This document shows, one piece after another, positions 12,427-22,341 of a DNA stretch of 64,000 bases. The notes beneath the pieces were generated by a model. The model was not told where the DNA came from. It did no database searches and worked only from the letters and a program-made list of their open reading frames with translations. The position numbers and the translations under genes are program-made. The DNA is taken from contig CP136064.1 in the NCBI GenBank assembly GCA_032622095.1, forward strand, positions 130,805,605 to 130,869,604, written 5' to 3'. Each line of letters opens with the position of its first letter. Positions within the stretch are counted from its first letter, which is position 1. The DNA is from Siphonodentalium dalli. Lineage: Eukaryota > Mollusca > Scaphopoda > Gadilida > Siphonodentaliidae.

Positions 12427-12632
12427 ACTAGCCGATGAGCCCGACGTTGTCTGGGCTATTCAAAAACCAAATTTCAAGTCGATAGCTCCACCCGTTTCCG
12501 AGATCTGGTCTGCGCATGCGCGAAGCTGGCGTCGCACGGGCTCGGCGACCCGATAAAATTCGTATCCGAGGCAAGATACATTCACATAGAAAATTTCAAG
12601 TCGATAGCTCCACCCGTTTCCGAGATCTCGTC
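12427..12632 (+). repeat. Interspersed repeat, copy 3, 5' part
   Basis: Again starts 'actagccgatgagcccgacg' directly after the preceding tail. It holds one complete body unit and part of a second, then breaks off near 12632. The matching 3' part may be 12925-13122. Confidence 0.7.
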
Positions 12633-12924
12633 TCTGATGCAAAAGACGAAATTGTGAGTGTTGGTTTGTAACCGGGATTTCTGAGAAGCATTATGCCTAT
12701 ATCCACACTAACTACCACCCTAAGCCCTGACCTAAGTGTCATACATACTATAACAATGATGTTGTAAGAGTACTATGGCATCCAATAAATCTCCCCGCAT
12801 AGGAAACCACTGAACAGTATTGTTCCCGTATATCTCTCTGCAGATGCTAATAACGTTGAATAGTAAACAAACGCTCTTTATAGCGATGCGTCAAAAACAA
12901 ACGCTCATTAAATTATCACTTGAT
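12633..12924. other. Unrecognised sequence between two halves of an interspersed repeat
   Basis: About 290 bp separating the 5' and 3' repeat parts. It could be an insertion. I could not identify target-site duplications or inverted ends. Confidence 0.35.
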
Positions 12925-13122
12925 TAACCACCGCTGTGCCGTTTTTTTTGTGACTGAGAGTCGAGAACGGGTGGTCCGAGCTCCTCCAAAACGCGACGCC
13001 GACGGTGTCCGTGGGATTTTACCTTTGGATAGGAAGTTTGGTCTCGATCGGTCAACCAGTTTTCGATTCTATAAAGGACAGACAGACAAACAGAGGTCTT
13101 CAACATATATATGAGACTATCT
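12925..13122 (+). repeat. 3' part of interspersed repeat with acag tail
   Basis: Contains 'ctcgatcggtcaaccagttt', then (acag)n and 'gaggtcttcaacatatata'. These match the 3' logic of the preceding copies. Confidence 0.6.
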
Positions 13123-13599
13123 CTTATGTCAATTGTGATAAGGAGAGATGTTAATAAACTTGAACTTGAACAAGCCAATATAATGGTTCAGGACACGACC
13201 TCAATTAACGTGAATTACACAGCTTGTCAACTCCTGAGCAATATTCAATTATGGAAGACAATATCCAAGCCGACATCCACACGAGAGACACGACGTCCTC
13301 ACTCGACAGTATTTACAGCTTCGACCTTTGAACTGATTCTCTAATCTACGGTTCATAAAGGACGGATTTGTCTTCTCCCGGATGGTCTAATAACACCGGG
13401 TTTTGTTGGAATATTGATTGCATCGGATTGATAAGGCTCTATGGTTATAAAGCGCAAAAAAGAAAAACACTTATCCATATATGTATATATGAAATAAAAG
13501 GTCGCAGACCACACGTCCCTCGAATCAAGGTGGCTTTTTGTGGCGTTGGCTTTTTTAAAGAACAAACAATTCAAATTCTGGAGTAAAAAATGACCCAAA
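13123..13599. other. No recognised feature
   Basis: Short open frames only; none shows a recognisable domain. No repeat identified. Confidence 0.4.
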
Positions 13600-14313
13600 C
13601 TAGACCGTGGCGGTGAACTGCATTTTCTCAAAGGTTCACACCAAGAGATTCTTTTGAAGAATGTTCAATTTATCGTTGAGACAACACAAATGTTATTTCT
13701 AAATGGAATAAATTAGAACTTGGCCAGCGTCTTATCAATTGAGAACCACGTGTCAAATATCATGAAATTATGTTGAATATTGCTTAAGTTAAAACCCAAC
13801 AACAACGATTTCTAAGTCGAAAAAGGGCATAACTCCGTCAAAAATCATCGGACGGTAACCAAATTCGAACTTGGCCTACATCTTCTCAAATGTGAACCAC
13901 ATAACAAATATCAAGATATTCTCGTGAATATTGCTCAAGCTACCATGCGATCAATACGAGAACAGCACTTTCTAACTCGAAAAAGGGCCATAACTCTGTC
14001 CAAAAAAAATCATCGGACCGTGACCACATTCGAACTTTGCCTGAGTCTTCTCAAATGTGAACCACGTAGCAAATATCAAGAAATTCTGTTGAATTTTGTT
14101 CAAGTTACCATGCGAAAAACCCGAAAACAGCGATTTCTAAGTCGAAAAAGGGGCATTTATACTCCGTGGAAAATCATCGGACCGCGATTATATTCGAACT
14201 TGATGTGCGTCTTCTCATATGAGAACCACACAACAAATATCAAGAAATTGTGTTGAATATTGCTCAAGTTATCATGCGGTCAAGGATGGGTGGACGGACG
14301 CACGGACGGACGG
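13600..14313 (+). repeat. Tandem repeat of about 160-165 bp with (ggac)n tail
   Basis: Landmarks 'tctaa(g/c)tcgaaaaaggg', 'cataactc(c/t)gt', 'aaaatcatcgga' and 'gaaccac...caaatatcaag' recur at about 13825, 13985 and 14150, with partial units at each end. The array finishes in a tetranucleotide run of ggac/cgga at about 14291-14313. The tetranucleotide tail suggests a mobile interspersed element with an internally tandem body. Confidence 0.75.
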
Positions 14314-15058
14314 GCTGATTATAAAAGTCCTCCGAAATTTTTCAAGGGACAATTACATGTAACATGTGTATGTGTTACTCATTCAGTACTGACACAATTT
14401 GTTAAAGTCGCTAATGATTTTTTCCTGTGTGGTATCTAGTGAAAAGTGTTATTCAAAATTTCAGTCAGGATGACCACATGGCATTAAAAGGAGCTACGAC
14501 ATTTAAAGAGGATATGTCCAATTTAGGTTGTGCCGTAATATGAATGTTTTTGTTGTTGAAAGTTTTCTCCAGGAGGTTATCGACAATAATGTACGCATTC
14601 GCAGACCACTACAGCCGCCAGTAAAGAGGCGCCGTGCAATTGTGGTACTGTGTGTAAACATAAACGTTCTGTTCGGTGTAATTGCAATTGATTATTTTCA
14701 CAAGTGTGATTATTCCCCTCAATTTGGTTACAGAAAAATCATTAGAGGAACTGGGTCTGGGCTATATACGGGGAGTAATTAGGAACGTTTAGTCAACATT
14801 TGATGCAATATTAATATTTATTGAATTTGCACTGCCTTCCTCCGAGACGTGTGAGTTTTATTTGCTGTCACGCATAATGAATGAATGAATTGAATTTACA
14901 AGTCAATCGTTGATAGCCAGTCAGACAAGAATCAACTATACCGTAAAAACCTCTTATATTTAGATGTTGAGACCATGCAGCACGCAAGCAAGGATTAAGC
15001 TCGTGCAACACGATCGAACTTGGTTCACACGAGCTTGTCGTCGAAATATTCACAAAGG
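14314..15058. other. No recognised feature
   Basis: AT-rich sequence. The open frame at 14528-14782 shows no recognisable domain. Confidence 0.4.
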
Positions 15059-15227
15059 AAATAAATAGAGGATCTACAACGAGTCCCCAGTTTATAGCGG
15101 AATTTACAAAACGATTCCAGTAAATTAGGTCCGGACCGAGCCTTTGGCGAGGACCAGACCTAATTTACTGGACGAGTTTTGTAAATTCCGCTATAAACTT
15201 GGGACGAGTTGTAGATTCTATTTATTA
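15059..15227. mobile_element. Foldback (palindromic) element
   Basis: Arms at about 15060-15131 and 15156-15227 are near-perfect reverse complements over about 72 bp. A 24-bp centre contains 'accgagcctttggcgagg'. The tips read aaataaatagag on the left and ctatttatt on the right. No coding sequence. Foldbacks at 21261 and 42058 share the tip motif but have unrelated stems. Confidence 0.85.
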
Positions 15228-15564
15228 CATGATCCAAAACCTCTATAAGGCATGCGATGACGTTTCACATAACTATACGTTATTTGCCCGCGTAAAGAAA
15301 TAGTCCCAGATAAATAAAGACTCTTTGGTGTATTTAATGGCGTATATTTAATGACATAACTTTTCAAACTCTTCATTCAATATAGTTTGTTGGGAAAATA
15401 TTGGAAGCCATAGTATTTTGAGACGTAGCGTACGGAATGTAAACAGATAACAAACCGGAAGTCAAACGTCATCTGGCACTATTTCCTGTTATTAAACAAA
15501 CATTTAATATCACAATTTATAGAATGGGTTTATTGAATGGAATGAAGGTAGGATCATGTAATAA

Positions 15565-15566
<2 letters not shown>
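15228..15566. other. No recognised feature
   Basis: AT-rich spacer between a foldback and a microsatellite. Nothing seen. Confidence 0.4.

Positions 15567-15609
<43 letters not shown>
15567..15609 (+). repeat. (CA)n microsatellite
   Basis: Uninterrupted AC dinucleotides over about 42 bp, immediately upstream of the 143-bp minisatellite. Confidence 0.97.
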
Positions 15610-15611
<2 letters not shown>

Positions 15612-15614
<3 letters not shown>

Positions 15615-16266
15615 CACCGGGGGTGATGGGGGGTCGGGGTGTTTCTAGGTGGTATTTGGGGCGGGCCACCCACCCATGCCGTCAAATCGGTCGAAATCCT
15701 TACCGTTCTCGAAAATGGTCCATACCCCATTTTCACCCTCTCGGGTGGCACCCCCGGGGGTGATGGGTGGGGGGGTCGGGGTGTTTCTAGGTGGTATTTG
15801 GGGTGGGCCACCCACCCATGCCGTCAAATCGGTCGAAATCCTTACCGTTCTCGAAAATGGTCCATACCCCATTTTCACCCCCTCGGGTTGGCACCCCCGG
15901 GGGTGATGGGTGGGGGGTCGGGGTGTTTCTAGGTGGTATTTGGGGTGGGCCACCCACCCATGCCGTCAAATCGGTCGAAATCCTTACCGTTCTCGAAAAT
16001 GGTCCATACCCCATTTTCACCCCCTCGGGGTGGCACCCCCGGGGGTGATGGGTGGGGGTCGGGGTGTTTCTAGGTGGTATTTGGGGCGGGCCACCCACCC
16101 ATGCCGTCAAATCGGTCGAAATCCTTACCGTTCTCGAAAATGGTCCATACCCCATTTTCACCCCCTGGGGGGTGGCACCCCCCGGGGGGTGATGGGTGGG
16201 GGTCGGGGTGTTTCTAGGTGGTATTTGGGGCGGGCCACCCACCCATGCCGTCAAATCGGTCGAAAG
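15612..16266 (+). repeat. GC-rich minisatellite, about 143-bp unit, roughly 4.5 copies
   Basis: The 'tgatgg' landmark recurs at 15624, 15761, 15904, 16046 and 16190 (spacings 137, 143, 142, 144). Copies are nearly identical and contain 'cccccgggggtgatgggtgg', 'ggtcggggtgtttctaggtg' and 'gccgtcaaatcggtcgaaa'. The G-rich strand has several runs of three or more G, so quadruplex formation is plausible. Open frames of up to 180 codons on both strands are by-products of the repeat. Confidence 0.95.
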
Positions 16267-19078
16267 CGACATTTTTGAAAATAAGGAATAAGGAATAGGG
16301 AATAAGTTCCAATTGTCATGTCTGTACACAATCGCAGTGTCGTAGCCATTTAGAGCCGCAAAAAGAACAAAAGAAAGTAGAGTCTGTATCGTCTAAGATA
16401 TATATATAATTCCACGATCGATCATCCAGAATTGTGTTTGATCGTGGCAATCCCTCATTCACTCACAACATATCATGCACGTAGTACGTTTTATTGATAT
16501 GATCTCAATGACAATGCATGTTTATCTACTTATATTAATTTCAGGCGTATTAACACTGTACCACTGACATAGTTGGGAACTCGTATATAAATGTAATAAC
16601 TCCGTAAACTAGAATGTATTGGCTTAGCAACGAATTAGGAGTTGAGTCCATTGGGGTTAAAATTCCCGATTTGTCGATTTTCGCTGACCGTGTCAAATTT
16701 GTCACCGTCAGAAACCAACTTAACAATTATGGTTAACTATTAAAGATATGGAATCTTTAATCATGTTCATATGTTTATACAGTGTTGTGGTGATGTACAT
16801 TGTGTGGGTGACCTGATAGGAATTAAACTGGCCAGGTCAACAAGAGCGTGCATTTATCGCCTCGTTTGTCACACACTTAACACAGAATATCTCGGTATTA
16901 TGCTCCATGTGTCATGGACCTGTACATAATGACCAACAGAGAGATTAGACTGACCGCTATAGTTTCAAGCAATTATTGTGTTTTCTACGTTCGTGTTTTT
17001 CGCTTGCCAATGGGGTGTGAGCTTTTAGATTGGCCTTTTTTCACTGTTTACCTGTGGTCGGTCAGATAGTTATTGTCTTCAAGCTTCTTATTTTGTCGTC
17101 AAGATGTCTTCAAGATATCTAGACTATCGTTGTATACGGATTATCCTGACATAGTGGCATATGTCCCATTGGACTGGTATGTTCACAGTTGCTATATATT
17201 ATCGTTATAATCATGTTTTTATAATAACTTTTGTCTTCAAGTAAATCAGTAGAGTTTGTCCCGTTTTGACATAAAGTATATATGGCCCGATAGTTAGGAG
17301 TATATTTCCTATTTTATCTATATTTTAGTATGGTTACTTTTGTGAGGTTATCTCTCGATAGCCTGAGATGCCAGTTTGTAGATATCTCAATTAGATAGAT
17401 ATATAGATTGGATATCTGGCATCTCTGGTGTTTGCAGGAACTCCTCAAGTTCCTTTAATATATTTGTGTATGCACATATGTGTGCTTATTATATATGCAA
17501 ATGGTTGCATATTTGCATGGATTCTGATGTTGTGTGATGATTGTCTGCGTTGATGTGGAGTCGTGATGATGTGAGAGATGTGTTATTCGTATTGATGATC
17601 GTGAATAAATGCATATGAAGACATAAGGTAATATGAACTTTCCATAGACCCTGCCCACCAAAATAATTGTCTGAGCCCATACTTCCAAGGACTTTTATAA
17701 ATTTAATGTAGAGGTTTATATAGAAATGAACCAACTAACACCCTTTGACACCAACTTGGTAACTTGGACGTATACATGTATAGTTTAGGCGGTGCGGGGG
17801 GGGGGGGGGGGTGTGACCGACGCACATCGGGGGTATTTATGTGACCATCATTTTCTTATGGGAAAATTACTCTAGTTTTCGAATTCAGAGGGCGCCGAGC
17901 CGAAATAGGTGACAAAATATACATTTTCGCTATGTTTCATATTGTACCCTACTGAAAAATAGACACATTTCAGCGGTTTGACAGGCAATAGACAACCGGT
18001 TGACCGGGCATCAAAATGGGATAGAATGAACACATATTTTCAATTTATGGGGCTAATGTTCACACTTAACCAGACTCGACAATGTTTTTTGCCTTCGTTC
18101 TGATTTCGTGACGTCATAGTAAATATGTAGCGTGACGCGTCAAAAAATCATGGCGATTCAGACAAAGTGTCGTGCGTCAACTCTGTGAAAATATAGCATA
18201 TCTGTCGAATTCTTCAAATTAATATATTTTTGGAAATGGAAGAGTATTCCCTACAAAATGATGTTCATATCTGTATTATATATCTCCAAATGGTAAACTA
18301 ATCGACAAAAGCTTAACCCTCACCCCAATTACACAAATATCCACTTAAATGCATCCATGCAGGTTGTTTCCAATAAAACACCGACAATGCATATGTTATA
18401 GTATCATACTGGGTAGAACTATCAGGGGACACGGAGAATGTAAGATTTCGTTCAAATCCTATATTAGGAAGGTAATAAAATCCAAGATGGCGTCCAAGAT
18501 GGCCGCCAAGTTTTATATTGGCACTCTGTACGCAACGAGTGTGCACACCGGCATTGTTATGGTATGCACGATGTCCATCTCTCGAGTAGCATTGTATTTA
18601 CAGTGATGTTGGTACTCAATTAAATCATCATACTGTAAACCAACATGACCAAAGTAGTGTACTTGAGACAAATGCGGCTTCCAGAAGTGTCGAAAATCAA
18701 TTTGTTATTCTGGTGAATAGAGTGTATAGTTTAACTCTTAGTTTTCCTAAGTTCCAAAATGACATATTTTTCGGAACATGGGACAACCTTGCCCTAAAAT
18801 AGAGTTAAGGCCTGAATTGTCATTTGCGTGTTCGACAACAAGTATTTAGTTCTATTTTGCTCCAAGTGCTAAATTTCACACCCTAGGTCTACATTTCTCA
18901 AAATTTAAGAGATATAACAGTCTTATGCGGATTAGTCTTGATCAAAATGAATACCTAAGACATTAAGGAATCCAACGATGTGAAGTTTTCCACTGTAAAC
19001 CATACATTTCAGTTATGACGGCAATTCAAACTTTGAAAATCGTACACACATTGATATATTAAAAACATTGTATGCGCG
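16267..19078. other. No recognised gene; poly-G tract and small inverted repeat
   Basis: AT-rich DNA with a 16-base G tract at 17796-17811. A short inverted repeat (gagatgccag ... ctggcatctc) lies near 17366-17426. AAGATGGCG-type motifs lie at about 18483-18510. No coding domain or transposon end seen. Confidence 0.45.
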
Positions 19079-19106
19079 CACACACACACACCCACACGCA
19101 CACACT

Positions 19107-19139
<33 letters not shown>
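19079..19139 (+). repeat. Compound (CA)n/(TA)n microsatellite
   Basis: Imperfect CA repeats pass into TA repeats. Confidence 0.95.
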
Positions 19140-20154
19140 CATTGTGATGCTATAACATTATACCCAAGATTTTACTATTTTCAACTATTTTTTTCTTATC
19201 AGTTCTGGCTATTAGTCTAGTTTCACACTTTTCGATTTAATTGAGCATAATACAGGTCTCAGTTCACTCCGGTCCTTCAAAAATAAAGAACATGGTATAA
19301 AATTTCACAAAATATTTGATGAGCAGGTTAGACGCGAGAATTTATTACTTATAAACATTCCATCTTATGGACCGAACAAATCACTTTAATCATTATCGTT
19401 GCCAACATGGTGGCCAAAATATTCAAAATGGTAGATTTGGTAGATCATTTAAGAGTCGTATTTATCATGCATGGACGGCCAAAACCCCACTTTAATGGGC
19501 ATTATTCCCTGGCGGGAGAGTATACACACTCGAATGCTCAGGAATACTCAGGATACTGCTTCGTTGAACAATTTGCGAGCAGATAGGTGGGAATCATATT
19601 GGTTGCAAATAATATTGGCTGCATGATTCTGGTATCGATAACGCGAAACCGAAATGTTCCACTGAGCCGAACTTAAAATGTTACAATTTTCGGCAGCCAT
19701 TTTAGTAGCCATCTTCAAATGTGGAATCGTGGTCTGCCACACAACTTCCAAAACATACTGATTAGATCTGATTACAATCAGTGATGCATTATTTCGACGA
19801 ATTCGCGTTTGTTTAGTGTTTTTTGTTTTATGAATAACTACCCTATTTATTACTTCTGTTATTATCGTCGGCAATGTTCGATGCCATCTTGAATTCTGGA
19901 TTTTCACCAAAGCGGATTTTGGAAATGTTATTAAAGAAATTCCCCCGCGTCGAATGACACCATAATCGCTTCTTTACCAATGTATTATATATGGGTCTTA
20001 CCCTCCGACTACCATATTATACAACAACTTCATCCGTGGCTTTAAAATAAAAATAATATTTTATTTTTAAATTTCACATGCACCAAGAATGGGAAGGGTA
20101 TGAGTCTGCAGATGGGTTCGAATATTGACACATATCGGAGCGGCCATTATATTG
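19140..20154. other. No recognised gene
   Basis: AT-rich sequence. Several ATGGC(G/T)GCC-like words occur in both orientations (about 19405, 19690-19715, 19884). The 120-codon open frame on the minus strand at 19548-19910 shows no recognisable domain. Confidence 0.4.
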
Positions 20155-20357
20155 TGTAACGGGAGAAAGGTGGAATGCGGGAGTCGCACCGAAAGTTGGC
20201 AACACCCGAAATCTCAGGCCACCGGTCACCCATCCAAGTGCTAACGTTGCTTAACTTCGGTGACGAGACAAGGCGTCTTAACCACTGGACCAAAGAAGCA
20301 TGCTCCATTGGAGCTGTTGATTAATCGGCCTTCTATATTTACAACGCGACCGCTACA
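20155..20357 (-). repeat. LTR (downstream copy in element sense), 203 bp
   Basis: Carries 5S-derived sequence at about 20200-20278 (plus-strand view 'ccggtcacccatccaagtg', 'gttgcttaacttcggtgac'). It lacks about 9 bp (cgggctcga) that the other LTR keeps inside the 5S block. A tRNA A-box-like word (minus strand: tggtccagtggttaagac) lies next to it at about 20275-20292. Confidence 0.88.
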
Positions 20358-20372
20358 TTCCTCCCTTCCTCG
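20358..20372 (-). promoter_or_regulatory. Polypurine tract
   Basis: The minus strand reads cgaggaagggaggaa directly against the LTR boundary. This is where plus-strand DNA priming occurs in LTR retroelements. Confidence 0.8.
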
Positions 20373-20450
20373 TTTTGAGGTTCACCACCAAGTGATCCTC
20401 ACCCAAGTTCCTCTCTCAGAGCGGTCGCACCATGACACAGACTCTGAGGA

Positions 20451-20465
20451 CCGGACGAGCCCCCA
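20451..20465 (-). promoter_or_regulatory. Primer-binding site, tRNA-Pro type
   Basis: The minus strand reads TGGGGGCTCGTCCGG one base after the LTR end. It is complementary to the 3' end of tRNA-Pro (CCA included), the primer used by many animal LTR retroelements. Fifteen consecutive bases match my recollection of that site. Confidence 0.88.
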
Positions 20466-20466
20466 G

Positions 20467-20678
20467 TGTAACGGGAGAAGGGTGGAATGCGGGAGTCGCA
20501 CCGAAAGTTGGCAACACCCGAAATATCAGGCCACCGGTCACCCATCCAAGTGATAACCGGGCTCGACGTTGCTTAACTTCGGTGACGAGACAAGGCGTCT
20601 AACCACTGGACCAAAGAAGCATGCTCCGTTGGAGCTGTTGATTAATCGGCCTTCTATATTTACAACGCGACCGCTACA
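20467..20678 (-). repeat. LTR (upstream copy in element sense), 212 bp, full 5S-derived block
   Basis: Minus-strand reading: TGTAGCGGTCGCG, then a short unique lead, then an A-box-like word (tggtccagtggttagac). A block matching 5S rRNA from about the middle of the molecule follows: gaagttaagcaacgtcg, cccggtta, cacttggatgggtgacc. Then come cgggtgttg and the LTR end cccgttaca. The 5S block lies at about 20510-20597 and covers the box A, intermediate element and box C promoter parts. The first quarter or so of 5S is missing or unrecognisable, so this is not a functional rRNA gene. Confidence 0.88.
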
Positions 20679-21079
20679 ATTGAAACAGCAGAATGAACTT
20701 CCTCCGAAATTGTATATGTGACCATATAAAATTACTGGAAATGACGTCTGGAAAGATACCAATACTTGCATTTGGATCAAATTTCCTATCACAGCTTCAG
20801 TGGAACAGGTCATGTGATAACATCGTGATTCACATTTATTAAAATGGTACCCCTTGGCTCGATGACATCTACCTTCTATACACGCCAGGGCAAGCTGGTT
20901 ATGCTAAATGTCTCTGTTGTTTGAGTCGCGTGAATTTCGTTACTTATTCCGTATTTCTTAGGGTCGGTTCCCATAACCACAACTGAATATATTGCTTCTC
21001 TCTCATCTGAGGGTAGCCATTTCTGCTGTCGATGTTGTATGACCAACTATCAATGATTACTATTTTTCAACCACTTGAA
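20679..21079. other. No recognised feature
   Basis: AT-rich spacer between the TRIM and two foldbacks. Confidence 0.4.
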
Positions 21080-21213
21080 CACAAAATGCACGACGAAGTA
21101 TTCAATCGTGTGCTAAATTACACTGAGCAATACGACTAATACACGATCGACTAATAGTCGTTTTGCTTTGTGCAATTTTGCACACTATTGAATACTACGT
21201 GTGCATTTTGTTT
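21080..21213. repeat. Imperfect foldback palindrome
   Basis: Left block 'acacaaaatgcacgacgaag' with 'tattcaatcgtgtgc' pairs with right block 'gcacactattgaatac' and 'cgtgtgcattttgtttc'. An inner pairing runs 'gcaatacgactaat' against 'actaatagtcgttttgc'. Arms total about 60 bp each with mismatches. Confidence 0.65.
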
Positions 21214-21260
21214 CACACGTGACCGGTTTAAAGACATATTATGGACCTGTTCGGTGCGTT

Positions 21261-21408
21261 AAATAGACAGAACACAACGCGCATCATAATCGAGACTCTT
21301 TTATCGAATGAGTTGCGGATGGCGCAAGGATATATTTCCATTGCGCCGTCCGCAACGAGTTCGATAAAAGATTCGAGATTATGATGCAAGTTGTGTTCTG
21401 TATTTATT
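21261..21408. mobile_element. Foldback element
   Basis: Arms of about 66 bp (21261-21327 and 21341-21408) are mostly complementary around a 13-bp centre. The tips read aaatagacagaacac and gttctgtatttatt. The left tip is joined to a partial copy (21222-21260) of the small repeat that also interrupts LINE A. Confidence 0.8.
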
Positions 21409-21686
21409 CTCCACCGTTCAGTCAGATAAGTTAAATCCATGAATGTCACCTTAATTGTAACTATAGCTACCTTTATTGTGATTTAAATCTGACAAATAAC
21501 CAGTAATTATGGGGGGATCACCGGAAGCGGATGATCGACGTAATGTACGTTGTCTTTCTTGGCGACAACGTCAACAAGAATAGTTCCGGCTTGTATTCCA
21601 CTAGAGGTATACACTAATATGTATTCAATGGCTGGGATTCCGTTGAATACATGTGACTCACGTCAATGGGTGTGGAATAAATTGTT
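21409..21686. other. No recognised feature
   Basis: AT-rich; nothing identified. Confidence 0.35.
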
Positions 21687-21797
21687 ATATAGTACTCAGG
21701 CGCTATGCCAACCTTGTGATGTAGCATTCTACTAACATCCCCAAAAATTTAAAATATATCGACCATACCACTCCATCGAAAACAGCGTCTGAACCAA
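21687..21797 (+). repeat. Partial copy of the small interspersed repeat found inside LINE A
   Basis: 'gcgctatgccaac', 'tgtagcattctactaacat' and 'cgaccataccactcca' match 24050-24130 and 26625-26690. Only the first part of the unit is present. Confidence 0.7.
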
Positions 21798-22052
21798 TTG
21801 TATATATTTACATATAAGAGGCAAGAAAGTAGGTACCAGCGGGAAAATTCTTATCCATCTGGCGTCGAACGGGTTAACAATAACTCGGGGAATAACAGTG
21901 ATGTTTATTCCAATCGTGACCACATATATCATAAATTGTCCAATGAGAACAGAAACCATTCCGCAATTCGGGGAAATGATGAGCTTTCTTTTTGTAGGCA
22001 TCAGCTAACAGAAATGTTGCGTTATATAAATACAAGGTACATGCGCAATTGA
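21798..22052 (+). pseudogene. Possible C-terminal remnant of LINE A ORF1
   Basis: An 84-codon frame rich in N, S, R and H ends about 290 bp before the endonuclease ORF. Its position fits the end of a LINE ORF1, but no RRM, coiled coil or zinc finger is visible. The start lies at the junction with a small repeat, so the remainder may have been lost. The assignment rests on position only. Confidence 0.3.
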
Positions 22053-22341
22053 AGTCTTGCTTCGATAATCATTAATAAACTTGTTGTCAAAGTTTGTTTC
22101 TGGAAATCTGTATAGTATATAATTATATATGTATTTTTATTCCAATTGCTAATATTGTATAGCAAATATCAGAAATTGTATTTATGTTAAGTTAACCAAT
22201 ATGACATACTATATTTGACTGTATGATCCTTAAGATCCGTTAGACACGCGAACTACTAGTATACATGCCTTTCAGCTTTGTTTCTTGCTCCTGGGCGTCG
22301 ACTGTCCGCCAATGAACTAATTATAACTTATTGATTTTATA

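Larger units (their letters stand above)
20155..20678 (-). mobile_element. TRIM-type LTR retroelement with 5S rRNA-derived LTRs (Cassandra-like organisation)
   Basis: A 524-bp element has two direct terminal repeats (20155-20357 and 20467-20678) that begin TGTAACGGG and end GCTACA on the plus strand. It is flanked by the 4-bp duplication ATTG at 20151-20154 and 20679-20682. Read on the minus strand, the first LTR is followed after one base by a primer site matching the tRNA-Pro type. A purine tract abuts the second LTR. The 109-bp interior has no coding capacity, so the element must borrow reverse transcriptase and integrase. Each LTR contains an antisense (relative to plus) copy of the 5S rRNA internal promoter region, so transcription is minus-strand and possibly Pol III-driven. 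The LTRs differ by about four substitutions and two indels, so insertion is fairly recent. A 5S-derived SINE is the alternative, but the primer site, purine tract, target duplication and paired LTRs argue against it. Confidence 0.9.

Noticed and set aside
11954-12431. Open frames of 84-148 codons on both strands
   Set aside because: The repeat unit of about 123 bp is a multiple of three, so frames stay open by periodicity. Sequences are arginine-rich translated repeat on both strands.
15645-16329. Long open frames (up to 180 codons) on both strands
   Set aside because: They lie entirely in a 143-bp GC-rich minisatellite and encode only translated repeat; no start context or domain.
20510-20597. 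5S rRNA gene
   Set aside because: Only the middle and 3' promoter part of 5S is present, with changes and indels, and it lies inside a paired LTR. It is 5S-derived, not a functional rRNA gene.
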